Assembly (NCBI GenBank): GCA_024449915.1
Contig: JAMZAV010003122.1
Location: 62,001 to 126,000 of the forward strand
Direction: 5' to 3'
Source: Sweltsa coloradensis
Taxonomy: Eukaryota; Arthropoda; Insecta; Plecoptera; Chloroperlidae
DNA: 64,000 nt
Made by a program: the position numbers and the translations under genes. The notes beneath the pieces were generated by a model. The model was not told the DNA's origin and searched no databases. It saw nothing but the letters and a program-made list of their open reading frames with translations. Numbering within the stretch: the stretch's first letter is position 1; every line of letters begins with the position of its first letter. Shown here one piece after another: positions 9,892 to 21,819 of this stretch.

Positions 9892-11390
9892 TCACAAATC
9901 AAGTGCCTAGTTTGAAAAATGTATCGCTTGTTCACCGATTATATAGTGATATTTCAAGATTCCATCATCATGGGGAGGCTTTTAACACTTCAACATCATC
10001 ATCAGTCTTCTGACGTTTTCTTCATATACACTGCACTTCTCAACCTCGGTAACGTTGCTGAGAGATCGACCAAACTCATATTATGGCCACTACAGATCTT
10101 GCCATAACAGCAATGAACTGAAAAATCTTATGGAGTAAACCGGAGTAAACCAGCTGCTCTCTCCTGTAAAATAAGAATGCGTTTAGGTGGCATGCATAAT
10201 ACATAGGCGTTTTTGGCCAGTATAAAATCAATGTTTGGTGATGGAGGACTTACCAACTAATAACTATACTGGGAATATATGCTGATGTGACTGCCAATCT
10301 CTTCTGCAAGGTTAACAACTAATCGTGGTGTACGAGTTATTAAAACGTAATGGAAGCTCTTATGCATTTGTTTATGAAAGCAGCTCAAACCTGGTCAGAG
10401 TCCAACGACATGCCTTGGTTATATATTACCACCAAATAACAAAACATAATTGCAATCAACATGCAACGTCTGTGGATGGGCATGTTTTGTGTGCACTGTC
10501 AAAATATACTTGAACATGATTTGTTAAAGATGTTACTGTATTGTCATTTCGAAAGCTGGAAGTGAATTTTCTCACACATTTAAATTTTGCTCTAACTAAA
10601 ACTACGGATAATAAATATGAAGCCCTAATGAACCCCTACTGATGATAATGCATTTCAACTGCATGCTAAGAGGGCCAAATTTCAATGTTTGGTATGGTGT
10701 TAGAATGGTGTTAGAGCCATGTTGCAAATCCGTTATTGCAGTCATTCGACTACGGTTGGAGAACATACAACGTCTTATAATATTGTATTTACGTCAACAA
10801 ATCACACATCTTTATAGTAGTGACAAGCAGTGTGAAACAAACAAGTGCCAATGCAAACGAGCTTTGTATCACTGCTTGTGGGTTAGTTAGTTAGTTAGTT
10901 ATTGGGGTTTTAGGGCACAAAACACGCTTGTGGGTTGTGATGGAAATTGGAGAAATGTAAATAAAACTGAATGTATACAAAGCATGCAAATTATAATACT
11001 GTAAAGATTGAAAAACGCAAACTATAACGTAATGTTGTATATTTAAGTAATAGCTGGAACACAATTATTTACAGAAAATCCAAGGTAGAACACGAGAGAC
11101 GAGATTCAAAGATCTATATTACACTCTTTAGAATCCATCCATAACTAAAAATGGTTAAAATATTCTATAAAATAATCCTATGCGTAAAAATAATTTAGCA
11201 CAGAGACGTCTGCAACTCGAGAATGGTGAGCAAAACTTACTTATTAATAACAACAATAGGTAAAGCCTATACAGTATTAATAAAAATACCCTTCATATTT
11301 TAATTTTAATATTTCATTCATTTTATGGAACATAACAAATGTTTTTGGTATCTTTATATTACATTCCAGTAAAAGCTACACAAGAATGTC
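9892..11390. other. AT-rich, no gene; short GTTA microsatellite
   Basis: The only repeat seen is (GTTA)5 at about 10882-10901. Frames up to 82 codons (10642-10890 plus) have no recognised motif. Confidence 0.4.
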
Positions 11391-11392
11391 CA

Positions 11393-11725
11393 TCAAATTC
11401 CAACTCGCAACCTTCTCGTGGTTTGGCCCGTGATTAGGGGAGTTTATCTCCCTGAAACTAATGTGCGAGCTCTGGGTCGTCGTCGGGGAACCCCTTCCCT
11501 TTGACTACCTCCCCGACGGCGACGACAATGACAACACGGACGGATGACACAGACGGAGACGACCACGACGTGGGGAACCCCTGCCCTCCCCATATGCTTG
11601 TGGCTGGTTCTGACCAGCACAGGCCTGTCCACCCCTTGTCCCCCTGCGTCATCCCTTACGTCCCTCCCTTCGTCTCGATTAGCCAAGTTGCATAAATATG
11701 AGACGTAAAGCAATATCCAATCAAA
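11393..11725 (+). repeat. Dispersed repeat family A, copy 2 (full length)
   Basis: Starts TCAAATTCCAACTCGCAACC and ends CAATATCCAATCAAA, more than 90 percent identical by eye to copies 1, 3 and 4. The extra 5' segment CAAATTCCAACTCG absent from copy 1 is present here. No clear flanking duplication. Confidence 0.75.
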
Positions 11726-11749
11726 GTCAATAAATTCTATATATAATTA

Positions 11750-12250
11750 TAAAACAATCAAATTAACCATCATAAAGAAACGTAGGCCTACAAAATATGG
11801 GCTAGTACAATTGGATCACATTATTAAGTCCTAACTCTTAGAATAATCTCCATCCATTAATTTACATGTTATATAAACATACTTGTCAGTCACTTACAAG
11901 ATACATCAAGGACAAAATTTACATTTTTTGAGACTTGAAAGAAAATACAATAATAATGAAAAACTATACATTACAATTTATGGTTACAAGGATGAGCATA
12001 AAGTCTTACATTTTCAGACATTAGTCTGGTTGAGTCCAGAAATCTTCCGCTCCAGTAACCATAAAGTAAACCAGTAAACATCAAGAAACATAGGCCTACA
12101 AAATATAGGTTAGCACAATTTATCACATTATTGAGCCCTAATAACTCTTGCGATAATCTCCCTCCATTATTTTACCTGTTATATAACATACTTGTCAGTC
12201 ACTTACAAGATACATTCAAGGAAATAATTATAGATTATTTGAGACTAGTA
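11750..12250 (+). repeat. Tandem duplication, unit about 310 bp
   Basis: The block CTTGTCAGTCACTTACAAGA (11882 and 12190) and the preceding TAGGCCTACAAAATAT (11784 and 12090) recur in the same order, with substitutions and small indels. The two units are direct, about 309 bp apart. No coding content. Confidence 0.7.
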
Positions 12251-12579
12251 GTAGTAACAAAATACATTAATCATTAAAAAAAAATACAATACAAAATATG
12301 TTTCCCTAAGTGTGATTGTGTTCTGTGAATAAAAAACATTGATGAATAGAAACAGAATTAAAATCAACCTACTCGAGTTTTGTATTGATCTTGATGAACT
12401 CTGAGGAAACCTTCTAACGAAACTCAAAACAAAAAAATGTGGTTCTGATTTAAATCATCATAATTAAATTGCTTATAATCATATCATTTTTGATAAGATG
12501 CTTCCAGCATCGAATTAAAAACAATGATTATTGTTTTGATGGTGAACCATTCAAGACCGATAACTTGGGACTAGCGATC

Positions 12580-12932
12580 GCCTTAAGAGGGAATGTGACA
12601 CATTTGGCAGTTAGCAAATAGCTATTCGCTCGGCCAAGATGCATCCGACGTATATGAAACTTTGCAAAGTTGTCAATGAAGCATACATGGACGGCCCTGT
12701 GGTCATAGATTTTCAAAATTTTGCCTTAATCAGCCAGAAAAAAATCACGAATAAAGTCAATTTTAGAGATTTTAACAAAATCAAAATTCGTGAAAACTAA
12801 TTTATTTTTTATAAATTATTTTAAAACAAAATTTGGAAATGTGTTACTGCAGCGCCCTATATTTCCACATAAATGACATATGTTTAAAATTTCAGACACC
12901 TGTGGTGTCAGTCGGCCAAGCGAACAGCAATT
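12580..12932 (+). repeat. Dispersed repeat, inverted relative to 16485-16775
   Basis: Contains GGCAGTTAGCAAATAGCTAT, GCTCGG near the left end and GTCAGTCGGCCAAGCGAAC at the right end. The same ends occur in reverse orientation at 16.49-16.77 kb (GTTCGCTTGGCCGACTGAC; CGAGCGAATAGGTATTTGCC). The interior is AT-rich and noncoding. Probably an old nonautonomous element; superfamily not determinable. Confidence 0.6.
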
Positions 12933-13404
12933 TGCCTAAAACGCATGTCCTATACTCTCTTAATAAGCCTTATTAATTAATGTTAAACTGATGAAACAAA
13001 TTAATTTTCCCCTTTTTTCACAACCTTCTAAATATTGGATACAAATTATAAAAATTGTGATATTTATTTTTGTGATAAATGCGTTTCAAACAGAGCTTAA
13101 CTAGACGTCATCCACGCCAACTGCATCGATGTCCTGATCACTGTCGTCGGAAGCATCCAAATAAATTGTTAGCGAATTTGCACAATTTACACCTATGGGG
13201 CTGGTGGCATGTCCGTAGGCACAGGTACAAAGCTGTTTTCTGAAAGAGTTCATACAAATTTCAAATGATCAAGAGAATTATTTTCAAGCCAAACTTGTAC
13301 TTGAGGAAGTAAGATGCTGCTGATGTAGGTGGCAGTGTCTCAGGCTGGATAACCTTTTTATCAGTTATAAGTTTCTGACTAAACTTCTCTATTCGTAGTT
13401 CATT

Positions 13405-14150
13405 TTAGGTGTGGTTTGCCATTTTGTTTTCACCGCATTCAACAATCTCATTTATTGTAGAAATGCTATGAAAACACCTGAATGCATTTTCATATAGCAT
13501 GTATTGAAAAAGTTCAAATTTCTTCAATGGTGAACCGTTACCAGTCCCAAACATTTTGTAAGTAGTGTCGCATCCAGTTTTTGCATGTATGAATGGTGAA
13601 CAACAGCACACTTGGCAGCTTGGTTGTAGTGTAACGCATATCCCATTAGCCTGTTTAGTGGTACCAGATTTCAACTCTGATTTGAAGATGAGTTCATAAG
13701 CAGGAGTTTTTAGGTTGAAGTGGTAACATATAGCAGCACTAGCAAGTCGCTGTTATCTCCAATAAGTGTGGTGTACTCAATGATGGCGTACTCTATTGCC
13801 GGTATTGCGATTAAAACATCTGCGTCAGCTTTTGCTGGAAGTACTGTGATGTTATTTGATTGAAATCTCGATGCCAAAAGTAGAATGAATCTTGATTTGT
13901 TCGTTGGGTTGAGATAGAAACTTATCTTTTATCTACCATGATTGGCTCAAACTTGATTGTACTACATTTACTACCACCGGTTAATTCGCTTAAAATGTGT
14001 AATGTATTTCGTCGTCAACTCCATTGTCATAACCGAAAAATACGACAGTGGCATGGGTATATTGCTTTTAATGTAATCAACGTAGTTATTGCATGGGTGT
14101 ACTGTCTCTAGACCAATGTATATCCTATGGAGTAATTGCCCCCCATCGAT
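13405..14150 (-). pseudogene. Transposon-associated protein, N-terminal part
   Basis: Minus-strand pieces in order: MIDGGQLLHRIYIGLETVHP (about 14150), KADADVLIAIPAIEYAIIEY then TTLIGDNSDLLVLL (about 13860-13750), YELIFKSELKSGTTKQANGI, and FIHAKTGCDTTYKMFGTGNG with SPLKKF (about 13590-13510). The order D-D-G-x-x-LLH, GED/NSDLLVLL, FxHAxTGCDTT, FGxGxGxxLKKF is that of the same repetitive family as the fragment at 1-783. A two-base insertion after LLVLL breaks the frame. Function unknown; its multicopy distribution suggests a mobile element gene. Confidence 0.6.
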
Positions 14151-14159
14151 CACAAAGCA

Positions 14160-15480
14160 ATAGTTAAGAATTGGTTAATTTTCACTCTGTTCATTTATCA
14201 GTTTTTAGATGTGTTATATTCTTATATTCCAAAGAGCGGGTCCCCCCAATGGCAAACTTCTGAAGTTGCCAAGGAATACCTGGAGAGTGGAGAGTCAAAT
14301 AATGCATGGTGGCATTGTGCTTAATTAAAAAGTTAATGCATTTTCTAAATCATTCTCTGAAGAACGTTATGAAACACACATGTACACATTTTATGGTGTT
14401 GGGTGAAATGCAATTAAACTTTAAAGACACAATCCCGTGTTGGAATTCCAACTTTTGACATCGCTAAGTAAAGGAATGGCCAATGGTAGATTTGAATACG
14501 TTTTTATCTTTTCTATTGAACGTAGAGTTTGCTCTACATCTTCAAACTTTGTTGAATGATCGGAAAATAAGAATAAGAATAACATAATAATCAATGGCGG
14601 TACATAAATAGAGAGAAAATACACTAAAGTATGCGTCATTAATACAAGTTAGTACAATCAAGGATACGAAACAAGTTTCGAGGAAGAAAAAGTTATTATT
14701 GCATTCTGTTTTCAAATTTTATTAAAGAGAAGACAATAATTTAATTTACAAAAATCTGTGATAAGGTAAATCAACTCTTTATATAACGAAAAAAAACAAA
14801 TACTAAATTGATATCGGACGTGCAGTGTAGATATTGCATGATTTGTATTGGGTATGTTTGAAGGCGCTTAGAACATGTTGAGCGTGTATGTGACTTCAAT
14901 CCCCCCCCCCCCCATTTTTTACTGCAATTTCAATTAAAGTTGATTTTACCATCCTGAATATATTCATATAAAAACCTACCTATCTGTATCTTTCATTTGA
15001 TACCCATATCGATGTTGTTCAAATTACTTTAAACTTTTCATAATGCATAATTTTGTCAGATTTTTTAATTTTGCAAATTTACCGTGTTTATGTGTATATA
15101 AATGCGATAACGTTTATACACAACTTATCTATTATACTAATCTAAAAAAAAAGTCACAACATTTGTCAATGTTATCAACTAGACATAGGTGCCATCTGAT
15201 TATAAATGCTGTCATGATAAAAAAAATTATTAATTAGGGTGATGGAATCATAAATGTTTTAATTTTAATTTTTTCCAAAATCAAAATTGTAAAGTTGGTT
15301 TGATACACATTTGCGACAAAATTGTTCAAATTCAGAGAATATTGATTTTAATTAGTTTTGACTAATTAATTAATTATGCAAATTAGGGGGGTCGGACAGC
15401 GGTAAAGTTTCTCTGGCATGTGTAGGTATACATAACCAACAACTTATGATAAGCAAAAATTCTGTACCAATTAGTTCCGG
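14160..15480. other. AT-rich, nothing recognised; poly-C tract
   Basis: Contains a run of about 13 C at 14901-14913 and no recognised coding motif. A 72-codon minus-strand frame at 14421-14639 starts with a hydrophobic segment but matches nothing that I know. Confidence 0.4.
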
Positions 15481-15539
15481 GTCAAGCCTATTTGGAAGCT
15501 TCGTTTCTTGGAGTAGTTTCTTGGAGTTCTTGGAGTTCC

Positions 15540-16320
15540 CATTTCTTGTATTATAATAGTTCTCTTTTTCGTTTCTTAACTTTTTACATACCTAAGTAGT
15601 CGGGCCCAATCCCTTTTGAAATTTTAAACAGAAATGTTAGGGTGTTTAAAATTATTCTCTGTTTAACATTAAGCCAGCCTAATGCTTCACACATCTTTTT
15701 AATAGATGTTCGTCTTGATACCCACAGTATACTTCGCATTACTTTGTTTTGTAATTTTTGCATTTTTGAATTTCATTTTATTTAGTTAAAATAGAATCGA
15801 ACTGCAATAATCAAAAGTGAAGTTATTATGGCTTGGCAAATGTTTATCTTGCTACTTATTGGTTAACATCCGCACATTCTTCGAAATAGTCCTACTTTCC
15901 TGGCTAATTACTTTATTATTGCTGCGCTTGCTTTTCAAAAGTTAGATTTTCATCAATAATTATTCCCAAATATTTTAAATCATTTGCAATCTCCAACTTC
16001 TCTCCTCCAATTTTGATGACAATTTTACTTAAGTTTGGATTTGTCTTCTCACTTGTTGGCTGCATATTATCATAACCTTAGATTTTTTTACATTGGTATC
16101 ATCTTGTTGTACCCAAGCCATAATTATAATCTGCGTAAATCTTCCTCTATTTGCAATAAGACTATTTCTAGATTTTGTCCACTGCAGATAATTAAAATAT
16201 CATCCGCATATAGATTATTTTACAATACTTAAAGATATGCTTTATGTCGTTAATATACAAAATGAAAAAGTGGTCCCAGAATTGAGCCTTGTGGCACACC
16301 ATTGTTATTTTCATATCATA
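15540..16320 (-). pseudogene. Non-LTR reverse transcriptase, C-terminal half
   Basis: Minus-strand motifs in order: GVPQGSILGPL (about 16300), ILYINDIKH, NNLYADDILIICSG (active-site YADD, about 16210), EIANDLKYLGIIIDENLTFE (about 15990-15930), and QNKVMRSILWVSRRTSIKKM followed by CEALGWLNVKQRIILNTLTF (about 15760-15650). Frameshifts separate the blocks. The last block is typical of the region after the RT domain in several LINE clades. Nothing upstream of motif B survives. Confidence 0.8.
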
Positions 16321-16344
16321 TTATATTATGAAAAAAACACATAA

Positions 16345-16405
16345 ATAAATTTGTATTAGAGTCTACCCCTTCAGTCATATAACTAATTTTCAGTGGGGGA
16401 CTGTA
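16345..16405 (-). mobile_element. SINE family S2, 3' end fragment
   Basis: Contains TTAGAGTCTACCCCTTCAGT, TATAACTAATTTTCAGTGGG and GGACTGTAAA, the inverse of the SINE S2 tail. The central palindrome is degraded compared with the copies at 8.4 and 46.2 kb. Confidence 0.65.
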
Positions 16406-16484
16406 AACCATAGCTACATAATATGTAGGCCTAGCCTAATAATACAATACACCCCACAGGACAAGCATTTTAAATCAAATTCTA

Positions 16485-16775
16485 GTTCGCTTGGCCGACT
16501 GACACCAGAGATTTTTGAAATTTGGGTAGTTGTCACAGACGTGGAAAAATAGGGCTCTAAATAACACTTCAAAACTTTAAAATAAAAGCAAATAACTAAA
16601 TTGATTTTTTGGATATTGGATCTTGTTAAAATGTCTCAAATTAACCATATTTGTGGATTGATCCGGTCTGATTACTGTAGGGCTACAGGCCTACATTGGA
16701 TTCTTACCGGCGAGCGAATAGGTATTTGCCAACTGTCAACATGTGGCTTATTCTTTGTCACATGTCCTCTTATTT
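16485..16775 (-). repeat. Inverted partner of the repeat at 12580-12932
   Basis: Shares both ends with the 12.6-kb copy in opposite orientation (see there). Interior diverged and shorter. Confidence 0.6.
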
Positions 16776-16782
16776 AATTTTG

Positions 16783-16966
16783 ATATTTTTGAATTTATAT
16801 CTTTGGATTTTATAAAAAGTTTATTATTTACTTGTATTTGATATGAAGTTTATGAATTGACTTATATTTACATCTGGGTATGCGTAATGGTTTTATCTGT
16901 ATTCTTGGTTAAGCAGAACAAAAGGCCTTATGGCCTTAAGCTTCGCCAAGTCGAAAATAAAGACTC

Positions 16967-17035
<69 letters not shown>

Positions 17036-17043
17036 CATTATTA
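16783..17043 (+). repeat. Retroposon 3' tail followed by (TTA)n microsatellite
   Basis: A segment ending GGCCTTAAGCTTCGCCAAGT then AAAATAAAGACTC leads directly into about 24 TTA units at 16972-17043. The AATAAA signal followed by a simple-repeat tail is the usual form of LINE or SINE 3' ends in animals. The segment TTTGATATTTTTGAATTTAT at 16783 recurs at about 18297, so the tail belongs to a dispersed family. Long poly-Leu, poly-Ile and poly-Asn frames here are artefacts of the microsatellite. Confidence 0.65.
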
Positions 17044-17332
17044 TGGATTAAAACACTCCCCTGTACAAACAATGACATTGTCGAACAATTATCGCGATAT
17101 GACACCAAATCGTTCATCGATACCTACTTATCAATATACGTTCGTTTATTGTCCGTAACACTACCAAAAAAGTAACATGCTACAAGCATAAGGACTCCAC
17201 AACACTGGTTTTAAAGTAACATAGCTGGCAATTACTACATGGTTTGGAAAATCACAGATAGGCTACATTGAGGTCATACTGTACATAAGAATACAAAGTC
17301 AAATAGGTTAGTTAGTTGTGTGTAATACATAC

Positions 17333-19300
17333 CTCAAAGAGTCTGTACACTCCATCATTGACGAAATGTGCATTAGCAATGGCACAACCGCTTCAGAGAT
17401 CGGAAGCTCCGAGTTGTCGTTGGCCTGAGCAGTGCGCATAGGGATCGCGATGAAGAGAATTTGCTCCTGCTTTTCCGGTTGGAGCCTCTAAGTAATTTAC
17501 GATTGAGGCCGCCTTTACCCTCAGGGCCTCAAGCCACGTGGTGTGGGTGTCCATTCCCATTAGAGTTGAAAAGTGCATTTTAAAATGTGTGAGTTCTACC
17601 AGAAATGGCCAAGCTTCTATTACTGATACAACCGGTGGTGACGGTGTGGCGTTAATAAACATTCTCTGTGCAACATATGTACGTTTCATCATATTTTCGG
17701 TTTCTGAATCATTTGCCGGCACATAAGCGTTGTGGTGATTTAGGAGCAACAGCCTAGTTTCCTCCTGAGAGGCAGAGGTCTCACCTTCAGGAAACGTATC
17801 TGGTTGCCATGCTACACAGCCGTACGAATCTTGATTTCGTTTTTTTCTTCTTTCTATAGTGGCATTTGGCTGGGCTGTTGGCTGTAGGATGTTGTCCGGG
17901 TCATCAGCATTTGATCCAGCTCTATTGCGGGGTTTTGCTTGTTTGAAGGCGCGCTTTCCTCAAACGGTATTCAAACATAACCTTATTATACAGTTGTCCA
18001 AAGAGCGTCTCATGGCCCTTCCCCACAAATTGGGCCCCAATTCGATCCCCAATTTTGGGTACCGTCCAACGATGGCTCGGGCGACACTCTCCACATCGTG
18101 TCGTGCCGTCGTCTTCAACACCCACACCATGTGTTTCCCTACAATTTTATGATTCCCGGCGATCACCTGAAACAGATGAAGTACCACATTATTATTTTCT
18201 TCTTGCAGTGACCACATCCAGTTGAGGATTATTTTCTTCAGAAATACTAATTGCCTCTAAAATTATAGTTTGCTTAATAAACCTTGGCGGTCGATTTTGA
18301 TATTTTTAATTTATATCTTTGGATTGATATGTTTTAGTTTTTATATGCTTTCAAATTTATTTAGTCAATGTAAAATGGCAGAAATGTTGTTTTGAGTGAA
18401 CCAATAAATAATTTAAAAAATTAAAAAAAACTATCTAAAGTTATTCAAGGGACAAGAGACTATTAAAATTGGAGTCTTACCTGTCAACAGAACTTTCCCT
18501 TGCCGAAGATCTTCTAGAATATGCTTGGGGAATTTGGTCCCATGGAATGTCTGGCAGGGCGAGTCGGGATGTACTAGGGAACTTCACATGGTGCTGGTGC
18601 TGGTGGGGTGTTTGGCGTGGTTGGCGTGGTTGCATGGTCAAAATTGGAGATTGAAGAAGTAGTGGTAGGCCTACACCTGAAACAAATTAAATGCAAGTCT
18701 AAAATAAAAACAATGATATCATATAAGCCTGTGCATCAAAATGAAAGTAAATATGTAGGCCCTAGGCCTATTGATGTAGGACTAGGCTACAGTGACAGTC
18801 ACAAAAAAGATAAGGGAGGATCAAACTTTTAAATTGTAAGGCTTAGCTAGCTCAATTCAACAACTTGGTTACAGAGCACCTACAAAAATAATCTCAGAGA
18901 TAGCAAATTGCTAAACTTAAACATAAAGACAACAATTGCAGGGAACTAGGTCTACTGGCTAAACTAGCAAATATAATTTAATTACTGTAGGGCCTGTAGG
19001 CTATTTAATATTCATGGATCGACTATAAAGTAAACTTTAACTACAGGTACTGGTGCAAACAAGCAATGCCATTCAATGTGACACAAAACAATGACAATGA
19101 ACAATAAAATCTTCCAACAAATGTTAAGATGTGTTACCTGTGACTGGAACCGGTGACCACACCTCATCACGAGAAGGACCATGTATGTCATGGACGAGTC
19201 TTTGGCAAGTTCCAAAAGAATTTTCCGTTTCGTCTACCTCGGTGCCGTCTTCATTCAAGACGACCCTTGAGTCCCCATCAACCAAAAGTTGTGGAGAGCA
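17333..19300 (-). pseudogene. CIDE-N / SAMD3-like gene, exons with several indels
   Basis: Minus-strand exons resemble a family of expanded invertebrate and fish genes annotated as SAMD3-like. Exon 1 (to 19138, donor GTAACA) carries a CIDE-N-like beta-grasp segment: SRVVLNEDGTEVDET, then ILLELAKDSSMTYMVLL and DEVWSPVP in shifted frames. Exon 2 (about 18640-18481, donor GTAAGA) has LALPDIPWDQIPQAY. Exon 3 (18166-17333, after acceptor TTTCAG) has ARHDVESVARAIVGRYP, IGDRIGAQFVGKGHE, DSYGCVAWQPDTFPEGE, SVIEAWPFLVELTHFKMHFS and ELPISEAVVPLLMHISSMME. Three or more one- or two-base shifts disrupt it, some compensating. Splice sites remain canonical, so either a young pseudogene or an assembly with indel errors. 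Function of the family is unknown. Confidence 0.6.
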
Positions 19301-19529
19301 TTAACCTGCAGTTCTTTTAAAGACTCTGCCTTTACCATGATCTTCCTTTTCTGTCTAAAAGGCACACTCTGAAGATGGGCATTGTGAACCTAAAAAAAAC
19401 AACAGAATATGATATTAATTTTTAACATAGTCACATTTTGTGATGATCACATTACAATTAAGATTAATACCAAAAAATTAATAATAAATATCTTCTAAAA
19501 TATGGGTTTCAACTGGAGGCGCACCAATG

Positions 19530-19735
19530 CCGTTGCAGGGGGCCTAGCCTCGACGAACTTATCGGAATCGGAAAGTACTTTACGACAAGAAAAATCGTAA
19601 AGCTTAGCCTCGACGCTCGGATTCGGATTGAGATCCCGAATTTCTAGTCGAAACCGAACTTTTGAACCGACAGCCAAACCCCCCATCGGAAACATTTCCG
19701 ACAAGGTGACGTCAGAGTAGGAAGCCATTGATTGG
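19530..19735 (-). repeat. Repeat with CGTCGAGGCTA motifs, inverted copy at 34.3 kb
   Basis: On the minus strand the motif CGTCGAGGCTAAG/CGTCGAGGCTAGG occurs twice with TTTCCGA blocks, and a related arrangement lies on the plus strand at 34290-34470. A palindromic cAMP-response-type site TGACGTCA is at 19707-19714, and CCAATCA precedes an ATG at 19727. It could be promoter-like sequence of the gene at 17.3-19.3 kb, but the match to 34.3 kb points to a dispersed repeat. The 170-codon minus frame across it is not supported as a protein. Confidence 0.45.
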
Positions 19736-19870
19736 TTGACAGTCACATGTGCAGAGACATGTGTGCATGTTTTCAAGATGGACGCTCTGTTGATGGGGCT
19801 GTCGCAAGTTGCTGTTTTAATTTGTCGATGTATTTTGACGCTGAGAAAATAAGATTTGTAAAAGGGAGTG

Positions 19871-19899
<29 letters not shown>
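19871..19899 (+). repeat. (GA)n microsatellite
   Basis: About 14 uninterrupted GA units. Confidence 0.9.
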
Positions 19900-19903
<4 letters not shown>

Positions 19904-20029
19904 GCCGGAGTTGAATTTTCCAAAGTCCGCTTTGCGAGTTTTATTAGGCCTACGCAAAAATCGTGAGTGTCCTTGTGGAGGGTCTTTGGTCTCATCACAC
20001 CCGTCATGTATTTCAGTGGTATTAGAACC

Positions 20030-21090
20030 GAAGAATAGGCCTAGGGCCTAGGATTCTAGATAATCGTACCTTAACCTAAACAATAGAAACTGGTAGGGCC
20101 TAACCTACTAGGCCTAGCCCCTAGGCCATAGACCCTTACGTCCTAGCTAGGCCCTGAAGTTTTGCCTAAGGGAGGGTCTACTAGGTCTAGGCTAGGGCCT
20201 AGGCCTAGCCTGACCCCCTACCCTAAGCTAGGCTAGGGGATAGGCCTTATGTCATTTGCATTACCCACACAAAGGCCTAAGCTAAGTCTATTTTTTTTGT
20301 GAATGCTAAAGCCAACAAAACAGCTTAATTATTGGATTAGGCACTCCCTAGCCATATCCAAAGTTAAGGGAAGGTCATTGGTCTAGGCCTAAATAGGCCC
20401 TAGGGCTACTATGGTAGGGCCTAGCCTAGGTAGGCCCTACCCAAAGGATTAGGCCTAGTAGGCTATAAATAATTGTAAGCTAGGTAAACCTGTAGTAGAG
20501 CGGACGTGGGTATGGCTAATACTCCACCTACAAAACCTTTAACGTCGCTATTTTAAACTATAAAGGACTTTGAACGGAAAAGTACTTTCGTTTAAAATAG
20601 AGACGTTAAAGATTTAGAAGGTACTTTAGATTTAAAACAGCAACGTTAAAGGTTTTGTAGGTGGAGTATTAGCCGCTATAATACCCACGTCCGCTCTGCT
20701 ACAGGTTTACCGTAAGCTAAGCCTAGCCTAGGCCCATCAGGTCTAGGCCTTGCTTTTTTTGTTAGGGCCTAGGCCTACTGTAGGAAGTAGGTTACCTACC
20801 GGTATCAGTTAGCTAGGCCTACCTGTGGGTGGTTAGAAAGGCCTGGTGTGCCTAGTGTAGGGCCCTAGGCTACAAGTCATAGGCCTAGGCCCCTACTCTT
20901 TCTTCTGTACCGGTAGAGATCATTGCTCGGCTCCACTGCAAAATGAGGTAACGCCAAAAATTCCCTACAAGGACACACACCATATGCCGCTTAATTTGCT
21001 ACAAACCCAGTGATAAAGTAGCACTGGTACCTAAGCCTACTGTCTAAAAACATTAGGCCTAGTCACTACCGGTAGCCTAGATAGGCCTAT
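20030..21090. repeat. CTAGGCCTAG-rich island
   Basis: The sequence on both sides of the foldback element is dominated by overlapping CTAG, GGCC and TAGGCCTA units (for example TAGGCCTAGCC, CTAGGGCCTAGGCCTAGCC). The motif is scattered through the whole window but is densest here. It is not a strict tandem repeat. No gene is visible. Confidence 0.7.
20483..20711. mobile_element. Foldback MITE with 8-bp target duplication (hAT-like)
   Basis: 229 bp with long inverted arms: GGTAAACCTGTAGTAGAGCG at the left pairs with CGCTCTGCTACAGGTTTACC at the right, continuing for about 100 bp with few mismatches. Flanked by GTAAGCTA at 20475-20482 and 20712-20719. An 8-bp duplication fits hAT-type transposition, although the termini are not the usual CAG...CTG. 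A decayed relative of one arm lies at about 48865-48910. Noncoding. Confidence 0.85.
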
Positions 21091-21099
21091 CTAAAGTCA

Positions 21100-21650
21100 C
21101 TCGCAACTTACGAACTTGCGTGTAGAATTTTGGAATAAAATGTATAAATGTAAAAAAATGTAAATGTAGGCCTAAAATGTATAAAATTGACCTTGTAAAA
21201 TTCTAGTGCAGCAGCAACTCTTGGAATATATACTCTCTTCCTTCTCTTTACCTCATAGCTCAGCGTCAATTGCAAAAATTGAATGAAAGCTGCAACGGCA
21301 TCAATAAAAAAACTACGAATAAAACTAGAATTTAGTTCATAATGGATGATATACCCTTTTGAAGTAAAAAGTCTGTCTGAACCTGTACCCCGATCCTTCT
21401 TTTGAAGCATTAGATCATGTGCTAATATTTAGCACTCGAGTCTGCTTAGTACGTAGGGAGCAAGTGCAGTCAGCTTTATGCGTTCCAGATTTAGGCCTAC
21501 GCCATGCATAGAACTGCGTGCAAGCGAGTCAATGTAGATTTTCATAATTTATTTTGCTTGTTAGCAATTTTGAAGCCACTGAATATTGACATACACCTTA
21601 ACCACTGCACCAAGTGACACAAAAACAAATGTATCATACAGGCATACCTG
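21100..21650. other. No recognisable gene
   Basis: A 100-codon minus-strand frame (21108-21410) has no recognised domain; the rest is AT-rich. Confidence 0.35.
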
Positions 21651-21815
21651 GGGGAGTTCCTTTTAAAAGGAGCTTATAAAAGATTCAGTTCATCAATTAA
21701 AAAAAGAACTTTTATAAAGTTCTTTAAAGTTCCTTTTTACACCCTTACCTCTAAAAAGTTTAAGTTCCTCATAAAAAGGAACTAAAGTTCCTTAAAAAGG
21801 TTCCCTTTTATTTTT
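21650..21815. repeat. Iterated AAGTTCCTTTTTAAAAGG-type repeats
   Basis: At least six direct and inverted occurrences of AAGTTCCTT/AAGGAACTT separated by A/T runs. A similar cluster is at 32305-32450. Possibly decayed foldback sequence. Confidence 0.5.
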
Positions 21816-21819
21816 AACT

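Noticed and set aside
16857..17175. Long poly-Leu, poly-Ile and poly-Asn open frames
   Set aside because: They are translations of a (TTA)n microsatellite in different frames.
19495..20007. 170-codon minus-strand frame containing a (Leu-Ser)n run
   Set aside because: Built from a (GA)n microsatellite and a dispersed repeat shared with 34.3 kb; no domain.
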